DNA from: Gracilibacillus alcaliphilus
GTDB taxonomy: Bacteria; Bacillota; Bacilli; Bacillales; Amphibacillaceae
NCBI RefSeq assembly: GCF_016909015.1
Contig: NZ_JAFBFA010000040.1
Coordinates: 1 to 48,968, forward strand
Reading direction: 5' to 3'
DNA length: 48,968 nucleotides
The notes under the pieces were generated by a model. That model did not search any database. It saw nothing but the letters and a program-made list of their open reading frames with translations, and was not told where the DNA came from. The first letter of the stretch is position 1. Each line of letters opens with the position of its first letter. Positions 18,374 through 26,894 of this stretch are shown in pieces. The position numbers were made by a program, and so were the translations under genes.

Positions 18374-18383
18374 ATATCATCAC

Positions 18384-18431
18384 CTAACTTTATATAATGT
18401 TGTATTTCTAACTTTATATAATGTTGTATTT
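18384..18431. repeat. perfect 24 bp tandem duplication upstream of the DUF624 gene
   Basis: CTAACTTTATATAATG plus TTGTATTT occurs twice in a row (18384-18407 and 18408-18431). It contains a TATA-rich core and lies in the leader or promoter of the minus-strand DUF624/YesS-like unit, so it may duplicate a promoter or binding site. Confidence 0.85.
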
Positions 18432-18471
18432 ATAGATAGCATACCGTGTCACCTAGTATTCGTAAACCTCT

Positions 18472-18489
18472 TCGTAAAACGTTTTCATT
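18472..18489. promoter_or_regulatory. cre-like site in the divergent region (distal)
   Basis: TCGTAAAACGTTTTCATT has the AAACG core, an A/T-rich right half and the CA of cre, with about three mismatches. The 18374-18768 gap otherwise holds the tandem duplication, a second cre-like box and a 9 bp inverted repeat (AATAATCAT at 18559, ATGATTATT at 18600). No gene is seen. Confidence 0.35.
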
Positions 18490-18680
18490 GGTATAATCAT
18501 CATATAAGGCGAGGGGAACTATTGATGTGTAAGGGTTTACAATGTTGAGAGACAGCAGAATAATCATTATATCATTTCTTTTTCTTGGAAAATAACGAGA
18601 TGATTATTTTAGCAGAAGAAGCGAAAATAACCTAAGTAATGATTGTGTTTCTCATTCCTGTGAAGAAGTGATTATATACA

Positions 18681-18698
18681 ATATGAAGCGTTTTCACT
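18681..18698. promoter_or_regulatory. cre-like site before the pectin importer operon
   Basis: ATATGAAGCGTTTTCACT matches cre at the AAGCG core, TTTT and CA; the leading TG is replaced by AT. It lies about 70 bases before the lipoprotein gene, fitting glucose repression of the operon. Confidence 0.5.
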
Positions 18699-18768
18699 AT
18701 TATGAGAAGTGTACTCAGCGGGAACGCCAAAGTGCAAAAAAAGCTAAATATTTTGGAGGGTGGTTAAT

Positions 18769-20283
18769 TTGAAAGATTGGAAAAAACTATTTGGAATGGC
18801 TTTATTACTACTACTTTTTGTTTTAACAGCATGTAGCAGCGACAGCAGTTCGAATGACAGCGGTAGCCAAGCTTCCGACGATTCCGGAGACGACGGGGAG
18901 CCCTATTCGTTTACGATTATGGCAAACCTGCATACCCCGGAAGTTCCTAATGATAAGGTGCTGGAGCAAATTGAAGAAGCAACGAATTACGATGTTGAAA
19001 TTCAATGGGTGCCAGATAACAATTATGATGATCGCTTAAACACAGCCTTTGCAACGAATTCATTACCTGAAGCGGTCTTTTTAAAGAATCAATCTTCCTT
19101 TATTCAATTTAGAGAGGCAATTGAGGACGAGCAGTTTTGGGAAGTAGGTCAATACCTGGATGAGTTTGAGAACTTATCTAAATTAAGAGATGACGTGTTA
19201 GCAAATACACGTATCAATGGCAATTTATACACATTGTATCAAGGCCGTCCCTTGTCCAGACAAGGTATTATCTATCGAAAAGATTGGGCAGATAACTTAG
19301 GTTTGGAGGCACCAACAACCACTGATGAATTTATGGAAATGGCCAGAGCCTTTACAGAAGATGATCCAGATGGAAATGGTGAAGACGATACATTTGGTAT
19401 CACTGACCGAAATGATTTGATCTATGGTGCGTTTAAAACAGTAGGCTCTTGGTTCGGTACGCCTAACAATTGGGGTGAACAAGACGGAGAACTATTACCG
19501 GAGTTTATGTTTGATGAATATAAACAAACAATGGATTTCTTTAGAGAAATGCATGAAAACGGCTATATCAATCAGGATTTCCCTGTTACAAGTAAAACAG
19601 ATCAACAAGAATTCTTCAAGAATGGTACAGCAGGTATTTATGTAGGTGCTATGTCGGATGTGGTCAGCTTGTATCATGATGCGACAGCAATTAATCCAGA
19701 TGTTGAATTGGATGTACACAACTATGTAGAAGGACCTCATGGTGAATACGGTATCTGGTCTATTCCTGGTTATGGAAGTTTAGTGATGTTCCCTAAGAGT
19801 TCTGTCGAAACAGAAGACGATTTAAAGAAAATCTTAGGTTTCTTTGATCAATTAATGGATCCGGAAGTAATGAATTATGCTTACTGGGGTATTGAGGACG
19901 AACACTATGAAGTAATTGACGGAGCCGCCTTACCTACAGATGATCAATCGCTGTTTGACCGTGAAGTCAAACCATATCAAGCATTAGAAATCGGTGAACC
20001 GGAAACAAACGGGCGTTATGAAGGATATTTTGATTATGAGCCTAAAGAAAAATCAGAACAATTATTTAAAGACAATGAAGAATATCTGATTGAGGATCCA
20101 ACTGCTGCCTTATACTCTGAAACATATGTCAATGATGGAGCAAGGTTGCAGGAAATCATTACAGACGCAACCTACAATTATATCATTGGTCAGCTGGATG
20201 AAGCAGGCTTTGACGCTGCTGTAGAGAAATGGCAGTCAGAAGGCGGCGATGATATTATCGCAGAATTTAACGCTGCTCAATAA
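18769..20283 (+). CDS. oligosaccharide-binding lipoprotein (LplA/YtcQ type)
   Basis: A 504-residue extracellular solute-binding protein with a lipobox LTAC (lipidated Cys22) and an acidic Ser/Asp linker. The mature part has 'GRPLSRQGIIYRKDWADNLGL' and 'AFTEDDPDGNGEDDTFG', typical of the LplA/YtcQ group that works with LplB/LplC permeases. In B. subtilis the YtcQ-YteP-YtcP importer takes up galacturonan/rhamnogalacturonan oligosaccharides, and the enzymes downstream here fit that cargo. The TTG at 18769 is chosen because GGAGGG ends 8 bases before it; the GTG at 18760 overlaps that site. A closely similar but frameshifted paralogue lies at 33098-34605. Confidence 0.88.
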   Translation: MKDWKKLFGMALLLLLFVLTACSSDSSSNDSGSQASDDSGDDGEPYSFTIMANLHTPEVPNDKVLEQIEEATNYDVEIQWVPDNNYDDRLNTAFATNSLPEAVFLKNQSSFIQFREAIEDEQFWEVGQYLDEFENLSKLRDDVLANTRINGNLYTLYQGRPLSRQGIIYRKDWADNLGLEAPTTTDEFMEMARAFTEDDPDGNGEDDTFGITDRNDLIYGAFKTVGSWFGTPNNWGEQDGELLPEFMFDEYKQTMDFFREMHENGYINQDFPVTSKTDQQEFFKNGTAGIYVGAMSDVVSLYHDATAINPDVELDVHNYVEGPHGEYGIWSIPGYGSLVMFPKSSVETEDDLKKILGFFDQLMDPEVMNYAYWGIEDEHYEVIDGAALPTDDQSLFDREVKPYQALEIGEPETNGRYEGYFDYEPKEKSEQLFKDNEEYLIEDPTAALYSETYVNDGARLQEIITDATYNYIIGQLDEAGFDAAVEKWQSEGGDDIIAEFNAAQ

Positions 20284-20300
20284 CTAAACAGAACACAAAA

Positions 20301-20327
20301 GGGCTCTTAAAAAAATTTTAAGAGCCC
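20301..20327 (+). other. hairpin after the binding-protein gene
   Basis: GGGCTCTTAAAA and TTTTAAGAGCCC form a perfect 12 bp stem with a three-base loop, 17 bases after the stop codon. No U-run follows. Such a hairpin would protect the binding-protein message and lower permease expression. Confidence 0.55.
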
Positions 20328-20484
20328 GATCTATAGCTAAGGGAAAAGACAGAAGTGGTAATCATTTTCTTATATGGTGAGAAAGCTGCTATAAGAATTC
20401 TCCACCCTTTAATCTACAAGAGGCAGAGGTTTTGATAATCATGCACTTATATTAGCTTTCTCATCATTGTGGAGGGCGAAAAGC

Positions 20485-20538
20485 ATGAATGTATACAAGA
20501 ACAGCGATGAACGGCAGCTCAATATCAATATTCGCTGA
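20485..20538 (+). CDS. possible 17-residue small ORF with strong ribosome binding site
   Basis: In the 390-base gap between binding-protein and permease genes, GGAGGG lies 8 bases before an ATG that opens a 17-codon frame ending in TGA at 20536. The peptide is polar (Asn, Lys, Asp, Glu, Arg, Gln). Eight bases after its stop, CGTGAT/ATCACG can pair across a short loop (20546-20567). The layout resembles a leader peptide, but it may be chance. The remainder of the gap shows no other gene. Confidence 0.25.
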   Translation: MNVYKNSDERQLNINIR

Positions 20539-20674
20539 GAAAATACGTGATGAGGTCTGATATCACGCTGTATAAGCAGTTGATAAGATAATGATTATTT
20601 ACGTTATATCTCCTTTAGCATACGATTTTTATAAGCTATTCCAAAATAGAAACTTAAAAGAAAGGGTATTGCTT

Positions 20675-21634
20675 ATGGAAACTACTACAGTAACAGTAAA
20701 AGAACAGAAACGAATCAAGAAATTAAAACGTTCCGAGACATGGCGCAATATTAAGAAAAATAAACTGATTTACCTGATGATTCTGCCTGGTTTTATCTAT
20801 TTTCTTATTTATAAGTATTTGCCGATGTATGGATTAATCATTTCTTTTCAAGATTATAAACCGTATAAGGGTGTGATGGGCAGTGAATGGGTAGGGCTGG
20901 AACATTTTCAGCGATTATTTGCCAGTTCGGAATTTTGGATGATTTTCAAGAATACATTAATGCTCTTTGGGTTACAAATTTTCATCTTTTTCCCAATCCC
21001 GATTATTATTTCTTTAATGTTGAATGAAGTGCGTCATCAATTCTTTAAACGCAGTGTGCAGACATTAATTTATATTCCTCACTTTATGTCATGGGTAGTT
21101 ATTGTGTCGATCAGTTATGTATTGTTAACCCTTGATGGCGGAATTGTAAACGCTATCCTGGAGACACTTGGTTTTTCTAAGGTTAATTTTCTCTTAAATG
21201 AGGAATGGTTTAGGCCTATGTATATCTTACAGGTTATCTGGCGTGAAGCAGGTTGGGGGACGATTATCTTTCTTGCTGCCATTACAGCAGTTGATCCGCA
21301 GCTATATGAGGCTGCCAGAATGGATGGGGCGAATCGTTTTCGTCAGATGTGGCATATTACGATCCCTGCCATCCGCAATGTAATTATTGTACTGTTAATC
21401 TTGAAAATTGGTGATGTGCTGGAGTTAGGCTTCGAACATGTTTACCTATTATTAAACTCTTCTAACCGAAATGTGGCAGAGATTTTTGACACATATGTTT
21501 ATGTAGCTGGTCTGCAGCAAGGTCAGTTTAGTTATAGTACAGCTGTGGGTTTCTTTAAAGGCGGCGTAGGCTTGATTATGGTTGTATTCGCGAACTGGCT
21601 GGCGAAGAAATTTAATGAAGAAGGTATCTATTAA
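20675..21634 (+). CDS. oligosaccharide ABC importer permease (LplB/YteP type)
   Basis: A 319-residue permease with six membrane spans. The LplB-branch landmarks 'MILPGFIYFLIYKYLPMYGLIISFQDY' (split across the first span) and the EAA loop 'LYEAARMDGANRFRQMWHI' are present. GAAAGGG precedes the ATG at 20675; the frame is open to 20591 but without a ribosome binding site there. It should pair with the second permease, from which it is separated by an inserted repeat element. It imports pectin-derived oligosaccharides, judging by the operon. Confidence 0.88.
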   Translation: METTTVTVKEQKRIKKLKRSETWRNIKKNKLIYLMILPGFIYFLIYKYLPMYGLIISFQDYKPYKGVMGSEWVGLEHFQRLFASSEFWMIFKNTLMLFGLQIFIFFPIPIIISLMLNEVRHQFFKRSVQTLIYIPHFMSWVVIVSISYVLLTLDGGIVNAILETLGFSKVNFLLNEEWFRPMYILQVIWREAGWGTIIFLAAITAVDPQLYEAARMDGANRFRQMWHITIPAIRNVIIVLLILKIGDVLELGFEHVYLLLNSSNRNVAEIFDTYVYVAGLQQGQFSYSTAVGFFKGGVGLIMVVFANWLAKKFNEEGIY

Positions 21635-21638
21635 GGAT

Positions 21639-21839
21639 GTTCAAAAAGTCCAATAAAAATGACACGGCGAATTTCTGCGTTGGCTTGCTTTTCCGCTACT
21701 CACGTATTAAAAGCATACGTTCCGTGGCTCAAAGCAGCGCCGCCTTGAACTTTCGACGTACAGGACGTACTAGTATCGGTGTTGCAACACGATGTTGCGA
21801 ACTTAGCCGATGATGGTCCTTTTCCCGGACTTTTTGAAC
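21639..21839. repeat. MITE-like intergenic repeat, copy A
   Basis: Perfect 13 bp terminal inverted repeats, GTTCAAAAAGTCC (21639-21651) and GGACTTTTTGAAC (21827-21839), bound a 201 bp element. Its right two-fifths is nearly identical to copy B at 42130-42364, including the stretch around CTTGAACTTTCGACGTACAG. It has no gene. It sits between two permease genes of one operon, where the inverted ends could fold into a terminator-like structure in the transcript. Confidence 0.85.
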
Positions 21840-21881
21840 ACGCACTATTAAGAGAGATAACAATAGACGAGGTGAAAAATA

Positions 21882-22760
21882 ATGGCGAAACAACAAATTT
21901 CTGCGGGAAGTCGTGTGTTTGACTTCTTTAACTATTTTCTATTAGCGTTGCTGGCATTGATTACGATACTGCCATTTATCCATGTAGTAGGCAGTTCCTT
22001 TGCAACAAGTGCAGAGATTGCAAGAACGAAATTTCTGTTATTTCCAACGGAATTTTCCCTACAGGCGTATAAGTACATCTTTTCTACCGGTACGATTTTT
22101 CGTGCTTTAGGTGTATCTGTGATGGTGACGATCGGGGGAACAATATGGAGTATGTTCTTCTCCGTCTTGACAGCTTACGGTCTGTCAAGAAGGGATCTTG
22201 TAGGAAGACGTACACTGAATTTCCTGATTGTCTTCACCCTATTATTTAATGGTGGGATGATTCCGACATTCTTAGTGGTACAGCAAACAGGGTTATTAGA
22301 TTCATTATGGGCATTAGTTATTCCAGTAACGATTAATGCATTTAATATGATTATCTTACGGAGTTTCTTTATGAATCTGCCTCAAGGTTTGGAAGAATCT
22401 GCCAAGATTGATGGTGCCAATGATTTTAGTATTTTATTCCGGATTGTATTGCCGATCTCCTTACCGGCTATCGCAACAATTTCTTTATTCTATGCGGTTA
22501 CTTATTGGAACACCTATATGCACGCAATCCTTTACTTGGCAGACGCTGATAAATGGCCGGTGCAAGTACTATTAAGACAAATTGTCGTATTAGCAAGCGG
22601 GATGAATTATGATGCGGAATCATATACAGACGCACCACCTCCAGAGGTAACGGTCAAGATGGCAACCATTGTCGTGGCAACCGTTCCTGTGTTATTAGTA
22701 TATCCATTCTTACAGAAATACTTTGCTAAGGGGGCTTTGCTGGGGTCTGTTAAAGGTTAA
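21882..22760 (+). CDS. oligosaccharide ABC importer permease (LplC/YtcP type)
   Basis: A 292-residue permease with six membrane spans. It has the LplC-branch signature 'NYFLLALLALITILPFIHVVG' region at the N-terminus and the EAA loop 'LEESAKIDGANDFSILFRI'. 'YAVTYWNTYMHAILYL' and a final 'YFAKGALLGSVKG' are typical of the group. GAGGTGAAAA precedes the ATG. Together with the LplB-type permease and the lipoprotein it completes the transport complex, except for the ATPase, which is not in the window. Confidence 0.9.
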   Translation: MAKQQISAGSRVFDFFNYFLLALLALITILPFIHVVGSSFATSAEIARTKFLLFPTEFSLQAYKYIFSTGTIFRALGVSVMVTIGGTIWSMFFSVLTAYGLSRRDLVGRRTLNFLIVFTLLFNGGMIPTFLVVQQTGLLDSLWALVIPVTINAFNMIILRSFFMNLPQGLEESAKIDGANDFSILFRIVLPISLPAIATISLFYAVTYWNTYMHAILYLADADKWPVQVLLRQIVVLASGMNYDAESYTDAPPPEVTVKMATIVVATVPVLLVYPFLQKYFAKGALLGSVKG

Positions 22761-22796
22761 TAAATAGAACAGCTTATGAAAAGGAGACGCGACGTT

Positions 22797-23843
22797 ATGA
22801 AGAATTGGCGTGACCGGGAAACACTTCGTTTAGATACTTTGCTGGCAGATATAGAGCGTTGGGTATTGGAACAGTTTGATCAAGAAACGGGCGGATTTTA
22901 TTTCTCCCGAAGTGCCATGATTGTCAAGGCTTATCCTCCTGATATTGAGTCGACAGCTCAGGCATTAAATATTTTGTTAAGGTGTAATCGTTTGGAAGTA
23001 TTACCGAAAGAAAAGCTGATTGCTTTTTTTCAAGCTAAGCAAGACCCGGAATCAGGCTATTTCTATGATGAGCATCCATTGATGAAACAGGATGAGGTCA
23101 TGGTACACAGGGCTTTAAACTACGCTGTCAACAGCTTGAAAAGGCTGGGTGCAAAGCCGTTGTATCCATTACCGATTGAACAGCAGCAGGCACCTGCCTA
23201 TACGAATTCATTGGAGACGTATCGAAAAAAGTGGGCAAGTATCTCTTTGTCTAATAGCTGGAGAGGCTGCGATTTGCTGGCCTCCTCCACTATATATTTT
23301 GCGGAAATGGAGACGGAGAAGCGACAGGCATATGTCAAAGCTTTTGCTTCTTTTCTCGAGGAAAAGCAAGACAAGGAAACAGGTTTGTGGGGAGAAGGTT
23401 CACTGTATGTAAGAATCTCTGGCACTTTTAAACTGCACACCTTTTACCGTAAACATCAGCTTGCCATGCCGCGTCAGCAACAGATATACCAATCGATTTG
23501 GGAATGTCTGCATACCGAAGAGGCCGTGGATATGTGTTATATCCGTAACCCGATTGATTTGCTAGCCTATTTAGCAGTAGACATTTCAGATCAGGCGTTA
23601 GAAAAAATATCGCGATTGACGATTGATCATCTGAGCAGGTTGAAGCAACAGGATGGTGTTTTTTCCAGAGAGTTAGGACATTCAGTCAAGGCTCCTAATG
23701 TAGCCCAAGTGAAAGAGGGAGAATACTATCCTGATATGCCTGCCGCGGTAGAGCTAGGGCTTGGTTTGCCGGAAGGAGATATGAATGCTACGACGCAAGC
23801 AACATTGATTCGGAAACAGCTGCACCAATTATGGCAACAGTAA
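22797..23843 (+). CDS. unrecognised soluble protein of the pectin operon, probably alpha/alpha-toroid
   Basis: I do not recognise this 348-residue protein. It has no signal peptide or membrane span. The sequence reads as repeated amphipathic helices joined by short turns, with recurring aromatic/acidic patterns such as 'FDQETGGFYFSRS', 'QDPESGYFYDEHP' and 'QDKETGLWGEGS', each D/E-x-x-[ST]-G-x-[WF/Y]. This repeat is what alpha/alpha-toroid enzymes and terpene-cyclase-like folds show. The ATG at 22797 is chosen because AAGGAG (22781-22786) precedes it. It lies between the importer permease and the MFS gene, in the same operon as GH28, GH43 and GH105. A role on imported pectin oligosaccharides, as hydrolase, lyase or epimerase, is inference. 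Confidence 0.6.
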   Translation: MKNWRDRETLRLDTLLADIERWVLEQFDQETGGFYFSRSAMIVKAYPPDIESTAQALNILLRCNRLEVLPKEKLIAFFQAKQDPESGYFYDEHPLMKQDEVMVHRALNYAVNSLKRLGAKPLYPLPIEQQQAPAYTNSLETYRKKWASISLSNSWRGCDLLASSTIYFAEMETEKRQAYVKAFASFLEEKQDKETGLWGEGSLYVRISGTFKLHTFYRKHQLAMPRQQQIYQSIWECLHTEEAVDMCYIRNPIDLLAYLAVDISDQALEKISRLTIDHLSRLKQQDGVFSRELGHSVKAPNVAQVKEGEYYPDMPAAVELGLGLPEGDMNATTQATLIRKQLHQLWQQ

Positions 23844-23881
23844 TGAGATAGCTTAGCAAAACAAAATGGGAGCAGAAAGAA

Positions 23882-25102
23882 GTGGCTAGCTTGGGGAAGT
23901 TATTTCAATTAGATCAACGGAAAAAGTTATCAGCAGATGCTGTCAATGTTTTGATCAATCATGCTATTTTTCAATTTGGCGGCGCCTTATCGATTATCTT
24001 TGTCAATTTATATTTGTGGCGGTTAACCAATAGCTTATGGGTCAATGGTGCCTATAACTTTATTGCGATCTTATCACAGGCGATCACCACCTATATGATT
24101 GGGCGTACCTCTAAGAAAAAAGGAAGAACAATCATCTATCGTTATGGAATATGGATGACGGCTTTGTTCTATTTGTTGATTGTACTGGTACAAGAAGCAA
24201 TTGTGGAACACTTCTACTGGTTTGCTCTATTGCGGGGGATCGCGCAAGGTCTCTATTGGGTTGCTTATTTTACGATTGTGCATGAGGTATCATCGAATCA
24301 GAATCGCCATCGATATTTAGGCTGGAATCAGATGGTGATGGGGGTAGCTAATTTGCTGGCGCCTGCCTTGGCAGGGTTTATGATCAGTCTCTTTGACGGG
24401 CTAATCGGTTATATTATGGTGTTTGCTATCGCCTTTTGCTTATTTTTCCTAGCCACGATAAGAAGTTTTCGCTTGAAAAAGGAAACAGCGCGGCACCGCA
24501 GTTATTACATGAAATATCTCGGGCAAATGATCCAGCGGCAGCCAGCATTTCGGTCGGCTTTGTGGGGCTGGTTTATCATTGGCTTCCCGCAAGGAATCCT
24601 GATGTATATTCCGCCTATCCTGATTTATAGTATTTTCGAGAACGAAGGCGTGGTTGGTTATCTGAATGCCGGTTTTTTAACGATCTCCATTATAGCCAGC
24701 TATCTTATTTCCCGTTTTGCCCAGATCGAGGATACCGTCAAATACTTATGGGTTGCTGCGATCGGCTTTTTCCTATCAGGCACGTTTTTGACATGGGAAA
24801 TAACGGTGTGGAGCGTGGTGTTGTTTATGGTGACGCAGAATCTGTTTAAACCGTTACAGGCTAATGCTTATGCGGCTTACTATTTTCAATGGATTGACAG
24901 GCTGCCGTTAAAATCGGCATTCCGTGTCGAGTCCATTGTGCTTAGGGAAACGATTATTAATATCGGCAGGGCTTTAGGGATTGTGATCTTTATGCTGTTT
25001 TCTCACGAGATAGATGCCATGACAGCTGGTTATGTCATTTTAGGGGTAATGGCCTTGCAATGTATATTACCAATGTTAATTACTTTAATGGAGGATACAT
25101 AA
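23882..25102 (+). CDS. MFS transporter
   Basis: A 406-residue integral membrane protein with about eleven to twelve hydrophobic spans and a basic loop after the second pair ('GRTSKKKGRTIIYRYG'), the usual MFS position. The centre has a cytoplasmic basic stretch (about 195-215). The GTG start has GGGAG upstream. Its stop overlaps the kdgF start by one base, so it belongs to the pectin operon. A second carrier beside an ABC importer suggests uptake of monomers or disaccharides, or export of a product. The substrate is unknown. Confidence 0.8.
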   Translation: MASLGKLFQLDQRKKLSADAVNVLINHAIFQFGGALSIIFVNLYLWRLTNSLWVNGAYNFIAILSQAITTYMIGRTSKKKGRTIIYRYGIWMTALFYLLIVLVQEAIVEHFYWFALLRGIAQGLYWVAYFTIVHEVSSNQNRHRYLGWNQMVMGVANLLAPALAGFMISLFDGLIGYIMVFAIAFCLFFLATIRSFRLKKETARHRSYYMKYLGQMIQRQPAFRSALWGWFIIGFPQGILMYIPPILIYSIFENEGVVGYLNAGFLTISIIASYLISRFAQIEDTVKYLWVAAIGFFLSGTFLTWEITVWSVVLFMVTQNLFKPLQANAYAAYYFQWIDRLPLKSAFRVESIVLRETIINIGRALGIVIFMLFSHEIDAMTAGYVILGVMALQCILPMLITLMEDT

Positions 25103-25419
25103 TGACACGGAATCAATGGGAACAAGCAGAAGCAGGGGTAACAAGAAAAATTCATCCGCCAGGACAAAACATGATGATGATGGAGGTGGTTTTTGAACCA
25201 GAGGCTGAGGGGGCAAGTCACAGCCATCCCCATGAACAGCTAACTTATTGTTTGGAAGGGGAACTGATTTTCACAATTGATGGAAAAGAACAGAAGATTG
25301 TCCAAGGGGACTCTCTGCATATTCCATCACAAGCTGTACATGGTGTCAAGGCGGTAACCAAAAGTAGACTGCTAGATATATTTAACCCGTTACGGGAAGA
25401 TCTGTTAAACAGGGAGTGA
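25102..25419 (+). CDS. kdgF: KdgF cupin, unsaturated uronate linearising enzyme
   Basis: A 105-residue single-domain cupin. 'ASHSHPHEQLTYCLEGE' with His40, His42 and Gln46, and 'GDSLHIP..AVHGV' with His80, form the metal site. The ending 'LLDIFNPLREDLL' matches KdgF proteins as I know them. KdgF converts the 4,5-unsaturated monouronate released by GH105-type enzymes into 5-keto-4-deoxyuronate, the substrate of KduI. The presence of GH105, kduI and kduD in this operon supports that role. The ATG shares one base with the MFS stop codon and has GGAGGATA upstream. Confidence 0.85.
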   Translation: MTRNQWEQAEAGVTRKIHPPGQNMMMMEVVFEPEAEGASHSHPHEQLTYCLEGELIFTIDGKEQKIVQGDSLHIPSQAVHGVKAVTKSRLLDIFNPLREDLLNRE

Positions 25420-25424
25420 ACAGT

Positions 25425-26894
25425 ATGCTAGTTTTTAATATCAAAGATTATGGGGCAGCACCGGAGATGGACTGCACAGCTGCTATTCAGCAAGCAATAC
25501 AGGCATGTGAACAAGCAGGTGGAGGAACGGTATACATTCCGCCGGGTATATACCAAACGGGACCAATCGCTTTAACTAGTTATATGACATTATACTTGGA
25601 AAGTGGTGCTGTTTTATCCTTCTCGGATGACTTTGAACAATATCCGGTTGTAAAAACACGCTGGTCAGGTTATGTGTGTAATGGTTTTATGCCGCTTATT
25701 TATGGGGCAGACATTCACCATGTTTCAATTAAAGGAGAAGGGATTTTAGAAGGTAATGGCCAAAAATGGTGGGATGTTAATCGGAAATTAAGAAAAAAAC
25801 AAGTTTATCGATCTAATAAAACAAAAGAAATTGCCGAGGCAAATCAGACGTTTACAGAACCGGCAGATACGAATCTCGTAGAATGGCCGTCACAGTTTCT
25901 CCGGCCGCCTTTAATTCAATTCTATCGAGCGGCACATATTTCAATCACTGGTGTGACCTGTCGCAATTCTCCATTTTGGAATACACATCTGGTATTTTGT
26001 GAGGATGTCTCGATTCATCAAGTGACTTTTGAGAATCCATCGGACACACCTAATGGGGATGGGCTGGACGTTGATTCCTGCCAAAATGTTAGGATTACGG
26101 ATTGCCATTTTGATGTGGGGGATGACTGTATTGCCTTAAAGTCAGGAATTAATCAAGATGGCAGAAATTACGGCGTACCAACGAAGAATGTCACAATTGC
26201 TAATTGCACGATGCACCATGGTCACGGGGGTGTTGTTTTTGGCAGTGAGAACTCTGGCGGATTAGAGAATGTGACGATTACTAACTGTGTCTTTGATGGA
26301 ACGGATCGAGGGATTCGGATTAAGACCAATCGGGAAAGAGGCAGTTACATACGCAATATTTTAGTCCAGAATATCATGATGGATCGCGTGCTGTGTCCGA
26401 TTGCGATTAATTCCTTTTATCGTCATGGTGTCAGCAGGAGTAATCAACATTTGCTGGACAGTGAAGCCATTGAGATTAGTGAGAAAACACCTATCATAGA
26501 AAATATCCGAATTAGTCATGTAACGGCAACAGAGAGTAGAGCGGCGGCTGCATTTCTGTATGGACTGCCGGAAATGCCCATTCGCCATGTGAAGTTAGAG
26601 CATATTAGTTTGGAGATGACAATGGATGAACACATGCCAGGCGGGGAACCGGATATGGTACGAGAGGTGATCGACATGGCAGGGGAAGGAATTTTCGCAA
26701 AATATGTAGAAGACTTACATCTCCATCATGTGACGGTAAGGCAGCGCAAAGGCCCTGCGGTATACCTGAGTCATGCGCAGCAAGTGACAATTGATCAGCT
26801 GGATACCGATTCTTCAGAGGGGCAAATCGAACTTGATCATACCGAACATATTTTTGTTAAAGATCCAAGGTTTGAGGAGGCAGGCAGAAGCTAA
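25425..26894 (+). CDS. GH28 polygalacturonase-family glycosidase
   Basis: A 489-residue right-handed beta-helix enzyme. The four GH28 motifs are visible: N-G-D at 210-212 (in place of the common NTD), DD at 233-234, G-H-G at 266-268 and R-I-K at 298-300. These carry the three catalytic aspartates and substrate-binding residues. GH28 enzymes hydrolyse alpha-1,4 galacturonosyl or rhamnogalacturonan bonds. No signal peptide is seen, so this one should trim imported oligosaccharides, probably in exo fashion. The ATG at 25425 follows AGGGAG at the right distance; the GTG at 25416 overlaps the kdgF stop and is less likely. The gene ends on the start of the GH43 gene. Confidence 0.9.
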   Translation: MLVFNIKDYGAAPEMDCTAAIQQAIQACEQAGGGTVYIPPGIYQTGPIALTSYMTLYLESGAVLSFSDDFEQYPVVKTRWSGYVCNGFMPLIYGADIHHVSIKGEGILEGNGQKWWDVNRKLRKKQVYRSNKTKEIAEANQTFTEPADTNLVEWPSQFLRPPLIQFYRAAHISITGVTCRNSPFWNTHLVFCEDVSIHQVTFENPSDTPNGDGLDVDSCQNVRITDCHFDVGDDCIALKSGINQDGRNYGVPTKNVTIANCTMHHGHGGVVFGSENSGGLENVTITNCVFDGTDRGIRIKTNRERGSYIRNILVQNIMMDRVLCPIAINSFYRHGVSRSNQHLLDSEAIEISEKTPIIENIRISHVTATESRAAAAFLYGLPEMPIRHVKLEHISLEMTMDEHMPGGEPDMVREVIDMAGEGIFAKYVEDLHLHHVTVRQRKGPAVYLSHAQQVTIDQLDTDSSEGQIELDHTEHIFVKDPRFEEAGRS

